DNA of 64,000 nucleotides from Erythrophleum ivorense. Taxonomy: Eukaryota > Streptophyta > Magnoliopsida > Fabales > Fabaceae. Below, piece after piece: positions 1 through 13,130 of the stretch (its first letter is position 1; the number at the start of each line of letters is the position of its first letter). Under the pieces are notes generated by a model, which searched no databases, had not been told where the DNA came from, and worked only from the letters and a program-made list of their open reading frames with translations. Location of the stretch: the NCBI GenBank assembly GCA_026724425.1, contig JAIUCV010000005.1, forward strand, positions 37,607,784 to 37,671,783, written 5' to 3'. The translations under genes were made by a program, and so were the position numbers.

Positions 1-1550
1 TAGATGCATGTCAAATTTCATATCAAGAAGAGCTCATTGAGTCATATCTTGATAGAGCTCACAAATTTAGCAGTTTTGACACCCAAAATGGTTCAAAGTG
101 GGTCCAAATGGCCTCCACATGTTCTAACACCTCTTGAGTAAGTTTTTAAGTATAAATATAGCATATAAGAAATGCTCAAGTGATTCAAATCATTATAAAT
201 TTCAAATTCACTATGCTACAAGCCAAAATATACTATTACGTATAAGCTACAAAAGGGCCAAATTCCACATTTCCATTACTTTGGCTCTCTACATAGTTTA
301 TACATCATTTATACATATTTCCATACTTGCTCAAATATTTACATCTCAAAAATAGTAGGTGCATATTCATTTTGGCACCTCTTTACATCAAAAGAACTAA
401 AATAGCTACACAATTTCCTAAACATTTTCAATTGGCTCCTTGGTGTGCATTTGGTTCTCCTTGAACTCCACCTAACATGTTAAGATGGGAGAGGGAAGGG
501 GGTAATATTCAGGGAATCTTAATAGCTCATACACTCATTCAAGAAAGCAATCAAGACATATAAACAAGTCAAAGCATGCAAACCATTCACAATTACACAA
601 CACATGCTTTTCATGCCAAGAATTTCATATCAATGCCAAGAATAAGCTCTAAGGTCTTTTGGTCTAGCCTCACCCAAGTTTATGGGACTTTCGGAGAGCT
701 ACCTTACTAGCCAACACAAGCTTTCCCTTTCAATTTCTCTTCTTCCTTCTTAGTCCCACAAGCGCAACTAGATGGAGTTGCTTCTCTTGAGCCTAGGCAC
801 ATCAAAGAGTATGAAATTACTCTCTCATCAACAATTATTCACAAAGCTAAGGGTTTCTTCAGAGTAAACCCTACAAAGTATAAGAAACTAGGGGTTTCTC
901 TCTCTCTAAAATTTCACCAACTTTTCTTTTTTTTTTTTCTTTGCATTTCTCAACTTATTACACTCTCTTTTAAGAGTTTCTTGCTCATTCTTGGCTAGAA
1001 TAGAGCTTTCTTACTCAACAACCCATGGAAAGGAAGCTTAGAAGGAGAAGAATAAAATCAAGAAGAAGAAACATGAAGAACTTTAAAGGTTCTTACCTTT
1101 CTTCCTTAGCTTCCCTTCTCTTAGTCTCTCTCTCTCTCTCCACAGCCCTTTTCTTTCTTTTGGTTGAAGCTTAGGTCGATTAAAGGAAAGGAAATGAATT
1201 GGGATGCTTTAAGAAGTCAAATTCTCTTTTCTTATGCTTTTCCGAACTAACCTTCACTATAGCGAAGCATAACCCTCGCTACGGCAAGCATATATCAGTC
1301 CTAGATCCCTGCTTTCGCTACGACGTGCGCTACGGCGAGCAGTTCCCTGGTTTTTGTATGGGATGCCCGCACTCACTATAGCTAGAAGCATTTTTGCTAT
1401 AGCAAAAAAGGAACTCTCGTTATAACTAGACCCTTTCTCGCTATAGCTAGGCCATTTCTCGTTATAGCTAGCAGACTTAGAAAATTTTTAGAACTTAAAA
1501 AATTTTCAGCTTTTTTTTTTTTTTTTTCTTTTCTTTTTCCGGTTGTTACA
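1..1550 (-). mobile_element. Solo LTR, family A copy 1 (truncated by window edge)
   Basis: This is the sense-5' portion of a long LTR lying in minus orientation, ending at the terminal GTTGTTACA (1542-1550). It is clearly related to the copies at 19644-22360 and 26646-29362: shared blocks include the GAATCTCAATAGCTCATAC-like stretch near 515-535, a cluster of TATAGCGA palindromic motifs at 1250-1480 and the T/C-rich tail before the terminus. Compared with the copy at 26646, it lacks about 150-250 bp of the internal AAAAGTCC-type repeats: the text jumps directly from a GGGACTTTCGG unit at about 684-694 to the GAGAGCTACC block. No internal retroviral-type domain (gag, protease, RT, integrase) is visible. 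The left end is outside the window, so no target duplication can be tested. Confidence 0.8.
1250..1480. repeat. Palindromic TATAGCGA cluster in U3 of LTR A1
   Basis: Short near-palindromes of the type CGCTATAGC(G/T)A, CTCGCTATAGCTAG and CGCTACGGCGAGC recur about ten times. Equivalent clusters lie at 3770-3990, 22060-22290 and 29040-29290, always next to the TGTAACA-type terminus that I read as the sense 5' end (U3). The cluster may be a transcription-factor-binding array or just a degenerate satellite-like motif. The repetition is visible; the function is not. Confidence 0.75.
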
Positions 1551-3730
1551 TATATATTCCATATTATTATACAATTTTATAAAATTATAAGGCAAAAAAT
1601 CCATTTTGTAAAGGTGTTGTATTAACTAGGTTAGCATATTAATTAACAAAATAAAACAAAAATCAACATGAAGGAAGCGGACCCAAAACTCGAGCCCATA
1701 CAGGAATCTAATAGTGCCAGTCGGATCTTTCATCCCATCAACCTAAAACCCTAAACCATTGATCACTCCCTAATTTTGATATCTTATGGCATATTTTATG
1801 ATGGAATAAGGAGTCATCTGCTTATTTTTCTTACAAATTTTGTATTTTAGTACAAATCTTTCTCCAATCAACGCAAATAAATAAAATTTAGCTTTTGCAG
1901 TCAGTTTAGCAACTCTGTGTTCATTTCATTTTGATTTTAATTTCAGAAGAGGGATAAATGCCGACTAGAAGGGAATAAAGAAAAGGAGGAGGCTAAAAAA
2001 TAAAAAACAAACTATCTAAGTCTCCTTGCTATAGCGAGTTCGTGGCTTATACAAAATCCAGAGAACTTCTAGCAATAGCGCAAGCTATAACGAGAAAACT
2101 TGGAGTTTGGAACTAATAAGCTCTCACAATAACGAGAGGTGCTTCTCACTATAGCGAGACTCGTTTACTAAAATGCACAGCTTTGACTTTTGGGTTTAAA
2201 ACTCGAAGGGCAGCTAGGGTTTCGAGACTTAAAGCCTGAGGGGAGACCTTCTGAAGAGAAAAATGCATAAGGGAGCTGAGATTTGGAAGCAAGAAGTTTG
2301 GAGTGAAAATTGAAGGCTAAATCAACACATTATCACTGAGTTTTCTGATCTTCTCTACTTCTTCTTCCATGAATTCTTATTTCTTCAAATCTTTTATTCA
2401 AGTTCTTGGAATAAAATATAGGGAGTTCCTCGCTATGGTGTGCACAATGGCGAGAAATTTCATGTTTTTAATTCTCAAGTATTTTGGCTATTGTTTACAT
2501 ACCTTTTTACCATAGCGAAACCTTTGTTTTTCCAGCATGGTAAAAATTTCAGAGGCTTTCTCGCTATAGCATTAGCTATAGTGAGAATCTATGGCTGACT
2601 AAAACCTCCAAGTGTTCTCACCATTGCAAAAGGACCACTTCACACTTGTGAGATATGGCAGTTTCGTTGTATGGTACATTTTCCATAGAACTCCTCGTTA
2701 TTACTTGTACAATAGCGAGGGTCTATGGTTATCTTAGGTTTTGAGTGTTCTAAAAGATAACAAAACAAAAACAAAAAAATAAAAAATAAAAAAAAGACAA
2801 GTCTTTCTCCTCTCTCTGTTCTTCCCATTTTTACTCACTATCGCATAGCCACTCCCCACCCCCTTGTGCTCTTTATGCATCTTGCTTTCTGTTCAACCAT
2901 TTCATCTTTTCATGTCATCATCTTTATCTCTTCATCAGGTATGCTGATTCTTCATTCTTTTCCCCATTTTTCTGCTTAAGATTGCATGGCTTTAAGAACT
3001 TAGGGTTAATGTTGCGTGGCTTTGATTTGATAAATGTAGGTTGCTATGATTATAATAATGGTTGTGGATATGCTGTTCATATCTTTTTATGGATGTATTT
3101 TCAATTGTTTAGGTGTTATGGACTTAGAAATTTGATTATGCGATTCTCTATTCTTCCTTGCTATTGTAAGGATGAACTCACTATTATGAGTATGAACACA
3201 TATTGCAAAAATTCATATTTTCATTCCCTGCACTATTTAATTAGTTTTATTTCACTCCTTCTTCTTCAAAAATAGAGAAACATCTATATCTAACATGTTA
3301 TTAGAGCTAATTAACATGCAAGTGGTTAATTAATCTTTAGTAAGTAAGTGAAGCGAATATAAGCACAAGTTTGTAAAGGATTAGGACTTACAAATAAATT
3401 TATTGTGTCTTAACAAAGAGATGAAATCTTTAATATTGATTTTGAGCCGCTGTCATTTGATAGATAGATCAATGGCATATATAATGCAAGTGGGGCACCA
3501 AAATGTTTAAATTTTTTTCACTATTTAGTATATGAAAATTTTAACTTTTCAAATACCAAAAAATTTATTTATAAGATGTTTGAATATAACAAACACAAAA
3601 AAATTAAATTGATATTATTCATTTGTTTCCTATACATTGTTTAAAATTTCAATTATGCCCCTATAGTTTAATTTTTGCACACCAATTTTTCCTCTTTCTT
3701 GTTATTTTTAAACAAGCCCTCCATATTAGC
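1551..3730. other. Intergenic repeat remnant, no gene
   Basis: No coding region with homology can be seen. The stretch 2017-2340 resembles the start of the family A LTR at 3736 in the same orientation: a CTAAGTCTCC start, a TTGGAACTAATAAG-like block and TATAGCGAG motifs. More TATAGCGAG and AATGGCGAG motifs continue to about 2860, so a decayed LTR A relative probably lies here, without recognisable termini. 3300-3730 is plain AT-rich DNA. Confidence 0.5.
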
Positions 3731-3735
3731 CTTTG
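3731..3735. repeat. Target-site duplication CTTTG, left
   Basis: Direct 5-bp duplication matching 7140-7144 exactly on the other side of the LTR. It fixes both boundaries of the element. Confidence 0.9.
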
Positions 3736-6700
3736 TGTAACATCTAAGGTTTCAAAATTTTCTAAGTCTCCTGGCTATACCTAGGATGCCTGCTAGCTAT
3801 AGCGAGAATGCCTATTCACTATAGAGAGAATGCTTGTTTGCCATAGCAAAAATGCCAATTCGTTATAGTGAGTTCATGGCTCATATAAAATCTAGGGAGT
3901 TTCTCACAATAGTGTTAGCCGTAACAAGAGTAAGGGGACTTGGAACTGATAAGTTCTTGCTGTAGCGAGAAGTGTTTCTTGTTATAATGAGCAGTTTTGA
4001 AAAAATTGTAAAAAAGTAGAATTTTGCTACTTAAAGAGTCCAGAACTCTCCCCCACCTCTAAACTAACTTTTGGCTGGTTGAAAGGAGAGAGAAAGGCCA
4101 AAAAGAGGGGCGTACAGGAGGGAGAGCTAAGAGAGGAAGAAGAAGTCTTGAAAAGATGAGAAACCTTGCTCCTTTCCTTGCTTCTTCTCATGCCAAGTCT
4201 CTTCCCTATCTTCTCTTCTCTTTTTCCTTGAATTTAGAGGTTGATATGGTTCTGTTTTGAGGTAAGCCCAAGTAGAAGAAGGAAGTTTTGGAAGGAGAGG
4301 CTTATTGCAAGTGGAAGTCTTTTGGAAAAGCTCACAAATAAGGTAAGCTTCTTAAGTTTTAATGGTTTCTTCTTGGATGTTTCTCTTTAGTGAAATTTGG
4401 GTCATACCTAGTCCACTTAAAGGAAGATGAATTCTGACCTTAGTAAGAGAGAAACAAGTGCTTGAGAGTGCGAGAATTAAGAATAGTCCATTGGAATCAA
4501 ATAGGAAGCAATGAAATTCAAGATTGAGAATCTTAGGATTTTAAGACAAATGTTAAAGTTTGATTTTTCCTAGAGATACTCTATCTTATCTAAGATCTTG
4601 TATGAGTCCATTAGACCCTTAGGAAGATTGTAAAGAGCCATTCTCTCAAGGAAAAAATAAGCAACTCTATGGGCTCCTTTTATGTACATATCTCAGCCTC
4701 AAGGGAGTTAGAACACCTAGGGAGTAATTTGGATTGTTCTAAGGCCAAAAATAGGCTAATTATGAGTAAGAAACATCAAAAGAAGACTTAGAATGAAGTT
4801 AGGAGGCTTGCAGGGGAAGATGGACTTATAGGTTCCATATTAGAGCACAAAGAAGCATTGTAAGTTTAGAACCCTTGGTTTTGAGTTTTGATGACTCCCA
4901 AGAGTTTAATTTATGCCAAGAGATCTGGAATGATCAAGAAATGGGGGCCAAGAGTAAGGACTCCATGTGTTACCTCATTGTGTGCATCATGGAACCATAA
5001 TGAGGTCTTTGAGTCAAGTAGTCTAGTCTTGAGTTGTAAGGAGTTAAGTTTTATTTCAAAGACTTAGTGATGCTCCATTTGTGTTTATAGAATACGAGAA
5101 ATGAGTTTCACCTCCTTGTAAAAGCGTGACTATAAAGCGGAAGGGAATTCTAAGAGAAAAGTATTGTGATTCATTACAAGGTAGCCCTTTAACCTTTCTC
5201 TCATGTATGTGTATGGATGTTCTCTTGCTTTGGATGCTTATGTGTGTTTGAGCTAAGAAAAGTATGCTTAGCTAGTATTGACATGTGTGGTGCCACTTAT
5301 ATGTCTTGAATTATTTTTATGTGTGCATAAGACTTAAATAGACTTGGTGATGCCAAAAGTCCCTTAATAAGGGTGAGGATAAACTAAAAGTCCTTTAATA
5401 TGGGTAAGATAAGCCAAAAGTCTCAAGAGGAGTAAGGTTTAGTCAAAAGTCCCAAAGTAAAAGAGTGATGCGAGTTCAAAAGTCCTGAGAGAGGTGGGTG
5501 AGGCTAATCGAGTTTTTGAAAGTCTACTTTGATATATTTGAGACTATATGAAATGGAAATCATGTTCTTGATATGCATATGTAGCTCATAGACCATGCAT
5601 GGCATTCATTTGCATGAAACTACATCTATCATGTATGATTGAAAGTGTATAGGGCTATTGAGATTCATTGAATCTCACCCCCTTCCCTTCCCTATCTGAA
5701 CATGCCTAGGTGGACTTAATGAGCAAAGGAATGGAAGCCACCATACTTGAAGATGGAAGATTGGTAATAAGATTTTGTATTTAGCCATTTTGTAACCATA
5801 GTGTTAGCAAATGATGTAATCTCATATTGTAAATGATATATAGCCTGTTAGACATATGTATATACATGTACATGTGATGTATGCATGGAAACTAAAGGTA
5901 TATGAATGAGAATGAATGTTTTAAACATTGAGATGCATGGATATGGTTGCAAATCTTATGTATAGTAATAAGTGGGGTAGTGAATTTGTGAGATATGGGT
6001 TTTTGGACCTTTTAGACATGTTTAAAGGTCTGTTTTGATGCTTTTCCACGTGCTCAAGAAGTCATAGGTAGGGTAAGAAAGCATTTGGACACATTTTGAC
6101 TCATTTTGGTGCTTATAAAGCTTATTTTGGCACCCTATGTCACAAGTTGACCAAATGGAGGGCTTGTTCCATGAAATTTGGCATGAATCTAAGTCTCATC
6201 TAGAGCTTATTTTAAAGCTAAGAACCATATTATTCGAAGCTCTTTATGAATTTCCAAAGTTGGGAAAATTTCTAGTTTTGGCATATATACTAGTCATATG
6301 GTTAGTTTTTTTTCTTCTATCATTTATGAGTCAAATGAAGTCCGATTGCCTTGAAATTTTACATACATAAACTAAACCTTATAAGCTTTCTATAGCTACA
6401 AAGAACACCCTATTTGTATTTGTATTGAGAGAGATATGCATTTTTTAATTTGGAACTTACTATCAGAAATGCAGTAAGACCCTTAGCACTATTCCATCAA
6501 TTTTCATTAGCTTAATGTCATTTTCTGGGTCTGAACTATTTTTTCCTTAAAGTAGACATCGGTAGCTTTCCATATTGGTATAGTTTACTTGATTTTTGTT
6601 TTTGTAGAATTAGTTATGAATTTTTGAAGTTCATATCAGTAAACTATATCAGAACTTCAAGACAGCCGGACCTGCAATGCTTTTCTATTGTCAAACGTGG

Positions 6701-7139
6701 TCCAAATGATGTTTTCATGGTTTCATGGCCTGGGAGTATTTTTAACATAAAGTTAACATTCAGGGCTTTCTAAAAAGCTATAATTTTTTGGATTTCAATT
6801 TTTTTAGATTTAATTATGAAGTTTCAAATTCTGTCTTAGAAAATTGAAATCTGAACCCAAAATGGAACATGCATTTTCTGATGTGTGTGGCTCCAAATCT
6901 AAATTGCATGAGATTTTTTATGATTTTTATGACTTGTATAGATAGCTTATAAATATAGCATGATGTTTGAGAATTCACGAGGTCCACGAAGTAAATTTTG
7001 AATAGTTAAAGTGCTACGTAGCGCTATAATATTCCATGATTTAAAGCCACTTTCCTTGAAACTCATGTATGAGGCACGTATGAAGCATGTATGGAGTATA
7101 ATGCATGGGAAAGTGAGGCTAAAGTATTATGGTGTTACA
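3736..7139 (+). mobile_element. Solo LTR, family A copy 2, with perfect target duplication
   Basis: A 3404-bp unit bounded by TGTAACATCT and ATGGTGTTACA, i.e. TG...CA with an inverted TGTAACA/TGTTACA terminus. It is flanked on both sides by CTTTG (3731-3735 and 7140-7144), the 5-bp duplication made by retroviral-type integrases. It contains no primer-binding site, polypurine tract or polyprotein, so it is a solo LTR left by recombination between two LTRs, or a non-autonomous unit. The order inside is the same as in the other copies, read in sense: palindromic TATAGCGAG cluster (3770-3990), AGGTAAG splice-donor-like sites (about 4260 and 4341), AAAAGTCC repeats (5355-5500), a GAATCTCACCC block near 5670, then an unstructured AT-rich 3' third. 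The family is likely Ty3/gypsy because of the LTR length, but this is inference. Confidence 0.9.
5340..5510 (+). repeat. AAAAGTCC short tandem repeats inside LTR A2
   Basis: Five degenerate units of roughly 30-36 bp, each containing CAAAAGTCC(C/T) followed by a GGGTGAGG-like stretch. The same internal array is present in sense at 15300-15480 (LTR B1) and as its complement at 21220-21345 (A3), 28210-28330 (A4) and 37510-37710 (B2). It is therefore an ancestral component shared by families A and B and is variable in copy number. Confidence 0.8.
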
Positions 7140-7144
7140 CTTTG
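7140..7144. repeat. Target-site duplication CTTTG, right
   Basis: Exact copy of 3731-3735, immediately after the terminal TGTTACA. Confidence 0.9.
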
Positions 7145-8300
7145 TCTTGACACTATCAAACTTACAATGAGATAGATAATGGATTGCTTATGTATCATAA
7201 ACTAGAGTTGGTATAGACTATACTTTGTTTACATATGATTTTACGTTTGTCCCCAAACTTCCACTTTTGTTATCCTTATATTTTTACTTTTTTTTAATTT
7301 ATTTCTTTATACTTCACTATTGTTTTGCCTAAGCACCACCAATTGACACTTACATATTCCATTGCCCAAGTCAGAAATTTCTTTTCCTCAAGATATTGTA
7401 AGAGAAGCTATTAAGGTGCATGTTCTACTTACCTTTAATTTTCTCTTTCAACATATAAATAAGAATTATAATCTTTAAAATTTTCATCTTACAAAATATA
7501 TTGTAAGAGAAGCTATTAAGGTGCATGTTCTAGCATTCTAATTCATAAAATGAGGCCATGCAATACAAAGAACATGCCCTGGTTACTTCTAAGGGCTAGG
7601 CTATGTTTGATTTTTTTGGATATTGGGTTAAGATATTGGGTTGCTTTTTTCCATGTTTGACTTTTCTGGTTTTCTATTGTATTAGTTTCTTTTCTAGCTT
7701 TATCGTTCTACCTTGTGCTTGTCCTTCTTTTGAGAAAAATCTGTTGGACACAATAAGAACTGTTATGTGAATTCTTTATATAGGCTTCTTATGTTGATTT
7801 TCTTTGTTCAAGTTATTTCTTTTTTTGCAAACTGTAGATTTAATGATGAAATTCTATATGAAAGATGCATACATAGACTTCATGTTTGGTTTTCAAATTT
7901 TGAAATAAAAAAGGACTAGATGTAAAGTTGATGTTACCAGCATTTTTTTTAGACTACACTGTACACCTTTAATGTTACTAAATCTAGTCTTCATGATTGA
8001 TAACCACTGCTTGGAATTGGACTTATTCAAATCTCTACTCTCTCTAAATGTTCTTATCCAATTACTTAATATTAAACATATTATTAAGAGTGCCCCATTA
8101 ATATTAGGAGAAAAATAAAATAAGTAATCCATTCTAATACTCCCTTGTAAACTCTTTTATTATTTTCTTCAAAACAATAACTACGAACCATTATAGCTTT
8201 GTAGATGAATCTTTGATAAGTACTGAGCATCTGTTGGACTACTTTATGACTACCTAAAAACAGATAGCTTTGATTAAATGGAAAAGCCCAAAAATTAGAG
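7145..8300. other. AT-rich stretch, possible 5' flank of the CACTA element
   Basis: No coding homology was recognised. It holds one exact 35-bp direct repeat (7393-7427 and 7498-7532). Neither a CACTA 5' terminus (CACTACAAGAA) nor subterminal repeats like those at 19040-19420 can be seen here, so the transposon's left end is either deleted or too decayed to call. Confidence 0.5.
7393..7532. repeat. 35-bp direct repeat, 105 bp apart
   Basis: The 35-base stretch starting ATATTGTAAGAGAAGC at 7393-7427 recurs without mismatch at 7498-7532. The intervening 70 bp is AT-rich. This suggests a recent local duplication. Confidence 0.85.
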
Positions 8301-11300
8301 ATGGATGTATAATAAAGTAGATTCAAGTCATTGACGTTTTACAACAAAGTTCGAGCAAGGTGTCAAGGTGTTTCTTGTCCATGCATGTCAATTGCCTTCT
8401 TTTTTATAGTCACAGAAAATTAGGTGTCCATGTGCCCAGTGTAAATGTAAAAACTATCTGTGTCTTGACGAGATGAAGGCGCACATTTATAGACATAGAT
8501 TTAAGTTAGACTACTATATATAGACTAGTCATGGCGAAACATCGACTGACTATCATTTACCTGTATGTCTAATGCCAAGTGTCCAACATATCTCATAAGA
8601 GCCACTTGGGAACCAGCTGACACAATATGACACCATGATGATGGATGCAATTAGGCCAAGTTTCATGGATAACTATAATTGCTCTGTTGAAAAGATGCCA
8701 AATACATATGCAAGGCATTCTATGACATGTTGCATGCTGCATAACAACCCTTATGGGAAGGTTATGAAGATGAATTTTAACTTTCAGTAGTTGTGCATTT
8801 ACTAAGCATTAAGGCAAAGACCAACATGTTACAACAAGGTTATAATTTAGTGTCATGACTTATGCAGAGGATACAACCTAAAGACATTCGTATACCTACA
8901 AACTTGTATCAAACAAAGAAGTTTGTGCCAAAATTAGGTCTTGGTTATATAAAGATTGATTGTTGTAATAATGGGTGTATATTGTATTATAAAGATGATG
9001 CAAATGCAACCCAATGAAAATTTTATGGTGAAGCATGGTATGCCCTAAGAAAATGTCATGGAAGACAAAAGAAAATTACAATCAAGCAGTTGTGGTACCT
9101 ATCACTAATTCCTAAATTTCAGAGATTATTTACTTTTGAAAAAATAGCAAAAAAATGAGGTGGCATTATGAGAATCGTTGAGCATTTGACATCCTTACTC
9201 ACCCCTTTGATAAAGATGGGTGGAAGGTGTTTGATAGCACATACCCCGACTTTGCGTATAATCCACAAAATGTTTGACTTGGGTTGTGTGTTGATGGCTA
9301 GCTATTGTCACTTTGTATAATCTACCACCAACAATGTACATAAGACAAGAGTATATGTTCTTGACACTAATTATTCCTAGTCCAAACAATCCCAAAGGGA
9401 AAATAGACATTTATTTGCAACCATTTATAGATAAACTAAAATTATTATAAATTGATGGTATCCTAACATATGATGCCTCGTTGAGACATAACTTTTAGAT
9501 GTGTGCTAATTATTATGGACAATTAATGACTTCCTAACATATGGCATATTGTTTGGTTAGATGATAACAGGGAGATTGTCATGCCCTATATGTATGGAAA
9601 ACTCAAAGTCATTCTAATTGAGACATAGGAGGAAAACATCTTTCTTTGATTGTCATCGACAATTTCTTCCACCAAATCACCCATACAGAAGAAATAAAAG
9701 CTCTTTTTATAATAATAGAGTTAAGAAATCAATGCCTCCGCCACGATTAGATGGAGAGCAAGTTTGGCAAAGAGTGTGCAATTTGCCAAAAGTGATCGAG
9801 TGAGGAGAACTTGTAACAATTGAAGGGTATAATGACACTCACCATAGGACGAAACAGAGCATATTCTTGGAATTGCCATATTGAAAAACTAATCTCATTC
9901 GACATAATCTTAATATCATGCACATTGAGAAAAATGTGTTTGACAATGTATTTTACACCATCATGGACATAAAAGGAAAGTCTAAAGATAATAAACAAGC
10001 ACAGTTAGATGTGGAAGAATATTACCTATGAAAAGAATTAGAACTTGTGAACAATGAAGTGAAAGTTCTAAAGCCCAAAGCACAATATACTTTGAATATA
10101 TAACAAAAATGAGCTATTTGTTAATGGGTCAAGAACCTAAGACTCCCTAATGGGTATGCATCTAAATTGGCCCGATGTGTTGACATGAAGGAAGCAAAGC
10201 TATAAGGAATGAAGAGTCATGTGTTTATGCAATGCTTGCTTTCCATTGCCTTTGGTACTTTGTTTGAAGCTGTGTGGAATCCTATAACTAAGATTAGTTA
10301 GTTCTTTATAGAACTTTGTTCCACTACCTTGACGATGGCTCAACTAGAGTTATTAGAGTAGAACATTATTGTGACTTTGTGCAAGTTAGAGAAGATCTTT
10401 TCCCCTGGATTATTTGACTTAATAGAGCATCCACCCATCCACCTTCCTTATGAATTGAAGGTTGGGGGAGCTATTCAATATCAATGGATGTATCCATTTG
10501 AAAGGTAACAAAGCCTTTTACTATATGCTTGGAATGAATATATACTTGAAAGGTAATAAAAATTATTCAACTACTCTTTATGTAAGTTCCTCCATACCTT
10601 GAAACAAAAAGTGAAGAACAAAGCTTGAGTAGAAAGATCTATATGTGAAACTTATATAATTGAAGAGATCGTAACATTTTGCTCGCATTTCTTTAAGCAT
10701 AATGTGCCATCAAGAATTATGAGACCTCCAAGAAATAATGATGGTGGAGAATCGGGCCTACCTAGAATTTTTATTTTTAACTATCCTAAAAAGCCTTCTA
10801 TAGAATACAAGTCTCGTTTCTTGAATGATCAAGAAATGGAAGCCGCCACAAAATATGTTCTAATAAAATGTGATGAAGTGCAACCTTATATCAAGTAAGT
10901 GATATTACTTACACATCACTTATTTGTATATGCTTAACACATTTCTTTGTTATGCCATTTATTTGTTCATGAGTTAAACTTTGTCTAATCCTCAAATTGC
11001 AGATGCTGAGATAGAAGATCAGATTGAAGCAATTTTTTCCTCATAGTTTTAAGAACATGTACATAGTAATAAATTATAATTAATTATGTCTTAAAACTAA
11101 CCTCAACTCATATAAAATATTAAAAAATGTCACGTAGGTTCAAAACACAACTAACAATATTCTGGATCCATTTTTACATGACATAATTCAGGGAACCAAG
11201 AGAAGCATTAGAACTTGGCTTATTTACTTTATCCATGGGCACAGATTTCACATACATTCATCGAGTCATCGAAAATCAACAATAAATAATAATGTATGTA

Positions 11301-11851
11301 TGAAGGAGATTGACTTTGCACAATTAGAATATGACTTTTATAGCATTCTAAAAAAGATTGTGGAGATTGAATACACAGGGGTTTTTGTGAAGCAATTAGT
11401 GTTGTTCAATTGTTAATGGTATAATCCTTCACCTAATCATGGTATAAGAGTTCATAGACAATATGGGATTGTTGAAGTTCATAAATTAAGGAGGTATAAC
11501 AAGTTTGATCCATTTATATTTTCACAACAAGCGATGCAAGTGTACTGTGCATATTATCCTAGTTGCCATCAGAAAGCTAATTGGTTAGCCGTAATCAAGG
11601 TTAAAACTCGTAGCATAATTGATGCTCCTTTGTCTGAAACAAACATAAGGCCATTTCAAGTAGATTGATTGGAAATCATACTACTTGCAATCATCCCGAA
11701 TGATGAATTCCATAACCTAAAAGATATTAAAAGCTCCTATGAAGACATAGATATGTCAACCACTAACATAATTTGTAAAAAAGAAGAAGAAAAAGAAGAT
11801 GAAGATGATGATGATGAGAATAAAGATGATTCTGAAGATGATGATGCATAG
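8301..11851 (+). pseudogene. CACTA transposase pseudogene, TNP2-like
   Basis: In life this type of protein cuts and joins CACTA ends. Homology can be followed through broken frames: a start reading MD..NKVDSS at 8301; the transposase-associated zinc domain RCPCAQCKCKNYLCL with HGE (8420-8560); KKFVPKLGLGYIKI with CCNNGCILYY (8890-8990); WKVFDSTYPDFAYNPQNV (9220-9275); the block HRQFLPPNHPYRR (9650-9690, the longest clean frame, 9618-9803); ELPYWKTNLIRHNLNIMHIE (9870-9930); YQWMYPFER (10480-10505); CSHFFKHNVPSRIMRPP (10680-10730). An intron with intact GT/AG lies at 10895-11002. The DUF4216-like part follows (11230-11660, YDFYSILKKIVEIEY), then an acidic Glu/Asp tail ending at 11848-11851. Numerous stops make it a pseudogene. 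The match is to family patterns known to me, not to a search. Confidence 0.88.
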
Positions 11852-13130
11852 ATTAGGGTTGGGCTTTATTTAATTTTGAGTTTGATTTTTTTAATAATAT
11901 ATTTTCCTATTTTGTGTGTAAATTTATTTTGTTGACTTTCTATTTATTTTTTTGTCAACTTATATTGATTCAAGTTTATTATTGCATATGTAGATGTCAA
12001 GTCGTGGCTTTAGGAAAAGTCATGCTTGATGGAGTACCTCTACACACTCAACCATCTTATTATCCTTTGACTTCAGCACCTACCTCAGCTCTTGTACTGC
12101 CAAACGCATCCACTGCACTTGCATTGGCTCCAATCATGCCTGAATTGTCTAGGAGACCTTCAACATCACTTATATCATCTCCTTCTATACCATCCCCTAG
12201 CTCTCAGAACTCACATTCTACTCCTTAAGGTCCTTCCACTAGTTTTACACTAATGTCACTTATCCAACCTTTTGGCCATGACCCCATAGATAGTTGAACA
12301 TGGCTGTATCATGACAAGTATACATAAGTCATCAAGTTTATATTGTTTTTTTTGTTATTTATTTAATAACTTAATGCCATTATAACATTTTTAATCATTG
12401 ATGTTAAAGGATTAGATTTAATCCTATTGTCACTGTTGTTCATGATATTCTCCTTGTAATCTAAACAAAATTTGAACATCCATGCTACAGTTGGAAAGTA
12501 ATGCCTCTTGAGGTCAGGCAACTATGGTTTGATGAATAGGTAGTATATAACTTATCCTATCATTATATATGTATCATGTGTTGATTTTTTTTCTCAATTT
12601 GTTTCAATTTTTTTTCTAATGCTTATGTAGAAAAAGTATAAATGGTTACCACAATATGACCAAATGATTAGACACAATTTGAATAAAAAGTATGGAGACA
12701 TCTTGTAAAATATAATGCATAGAGTCCAACTAGACTTGGAAAAGGGGATCACACCTTGGATCCCAAACAAAATGATGGTCTAATTAAAGCACTATTGGGA
12801 GTTAGACGAATACAAGGTCATGTGCCTGATAGCTAAAAACAACCAGGCATCTACCATATAAGGCATGCAACATAAAGAGAGTAGCATTCTTTCAACTAAG
12901 CATAAGAGGAAGCTGGTAAGTATTTAAATTCAAATGTAATCATCATTTATTTAATGCATGAAATAACTAATATTAATAAATAACTACAGACTTCAGCGAT
13001 TAGAAGGCTATCTACAATGTTTGAATTGTTCAAGCACACGCATTATGACGAAACAACTAGTCAATTTGTGGACCATATGACAGCTGAAATTTATGTATAT
13101 ATATGTTTATCTTTTCCTTTCTCATTAAGA

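Noticed and set aside
1199..1381. Open frame across the TATAGCGA cluster
   Set aside because: Consists of the palindromic repeats and adjacent LTR sequence. Equivalent frames in other copies have different lengths and stops.
1738..1755. AAACCCTAAACC telomere-like motif
   Set aside because: Only one and a half units of TTTAGGG type; too short for interstitial telomeric repeat.
7151..7165. CACTATCAAAC as left end of the 8301-19458 CACTA element
   Set aside because: It departs from CACTACAAGAA after five bases, has no TTAGCGAC-type repeats behind it, and the flanking bases do not match ATA at the right end.
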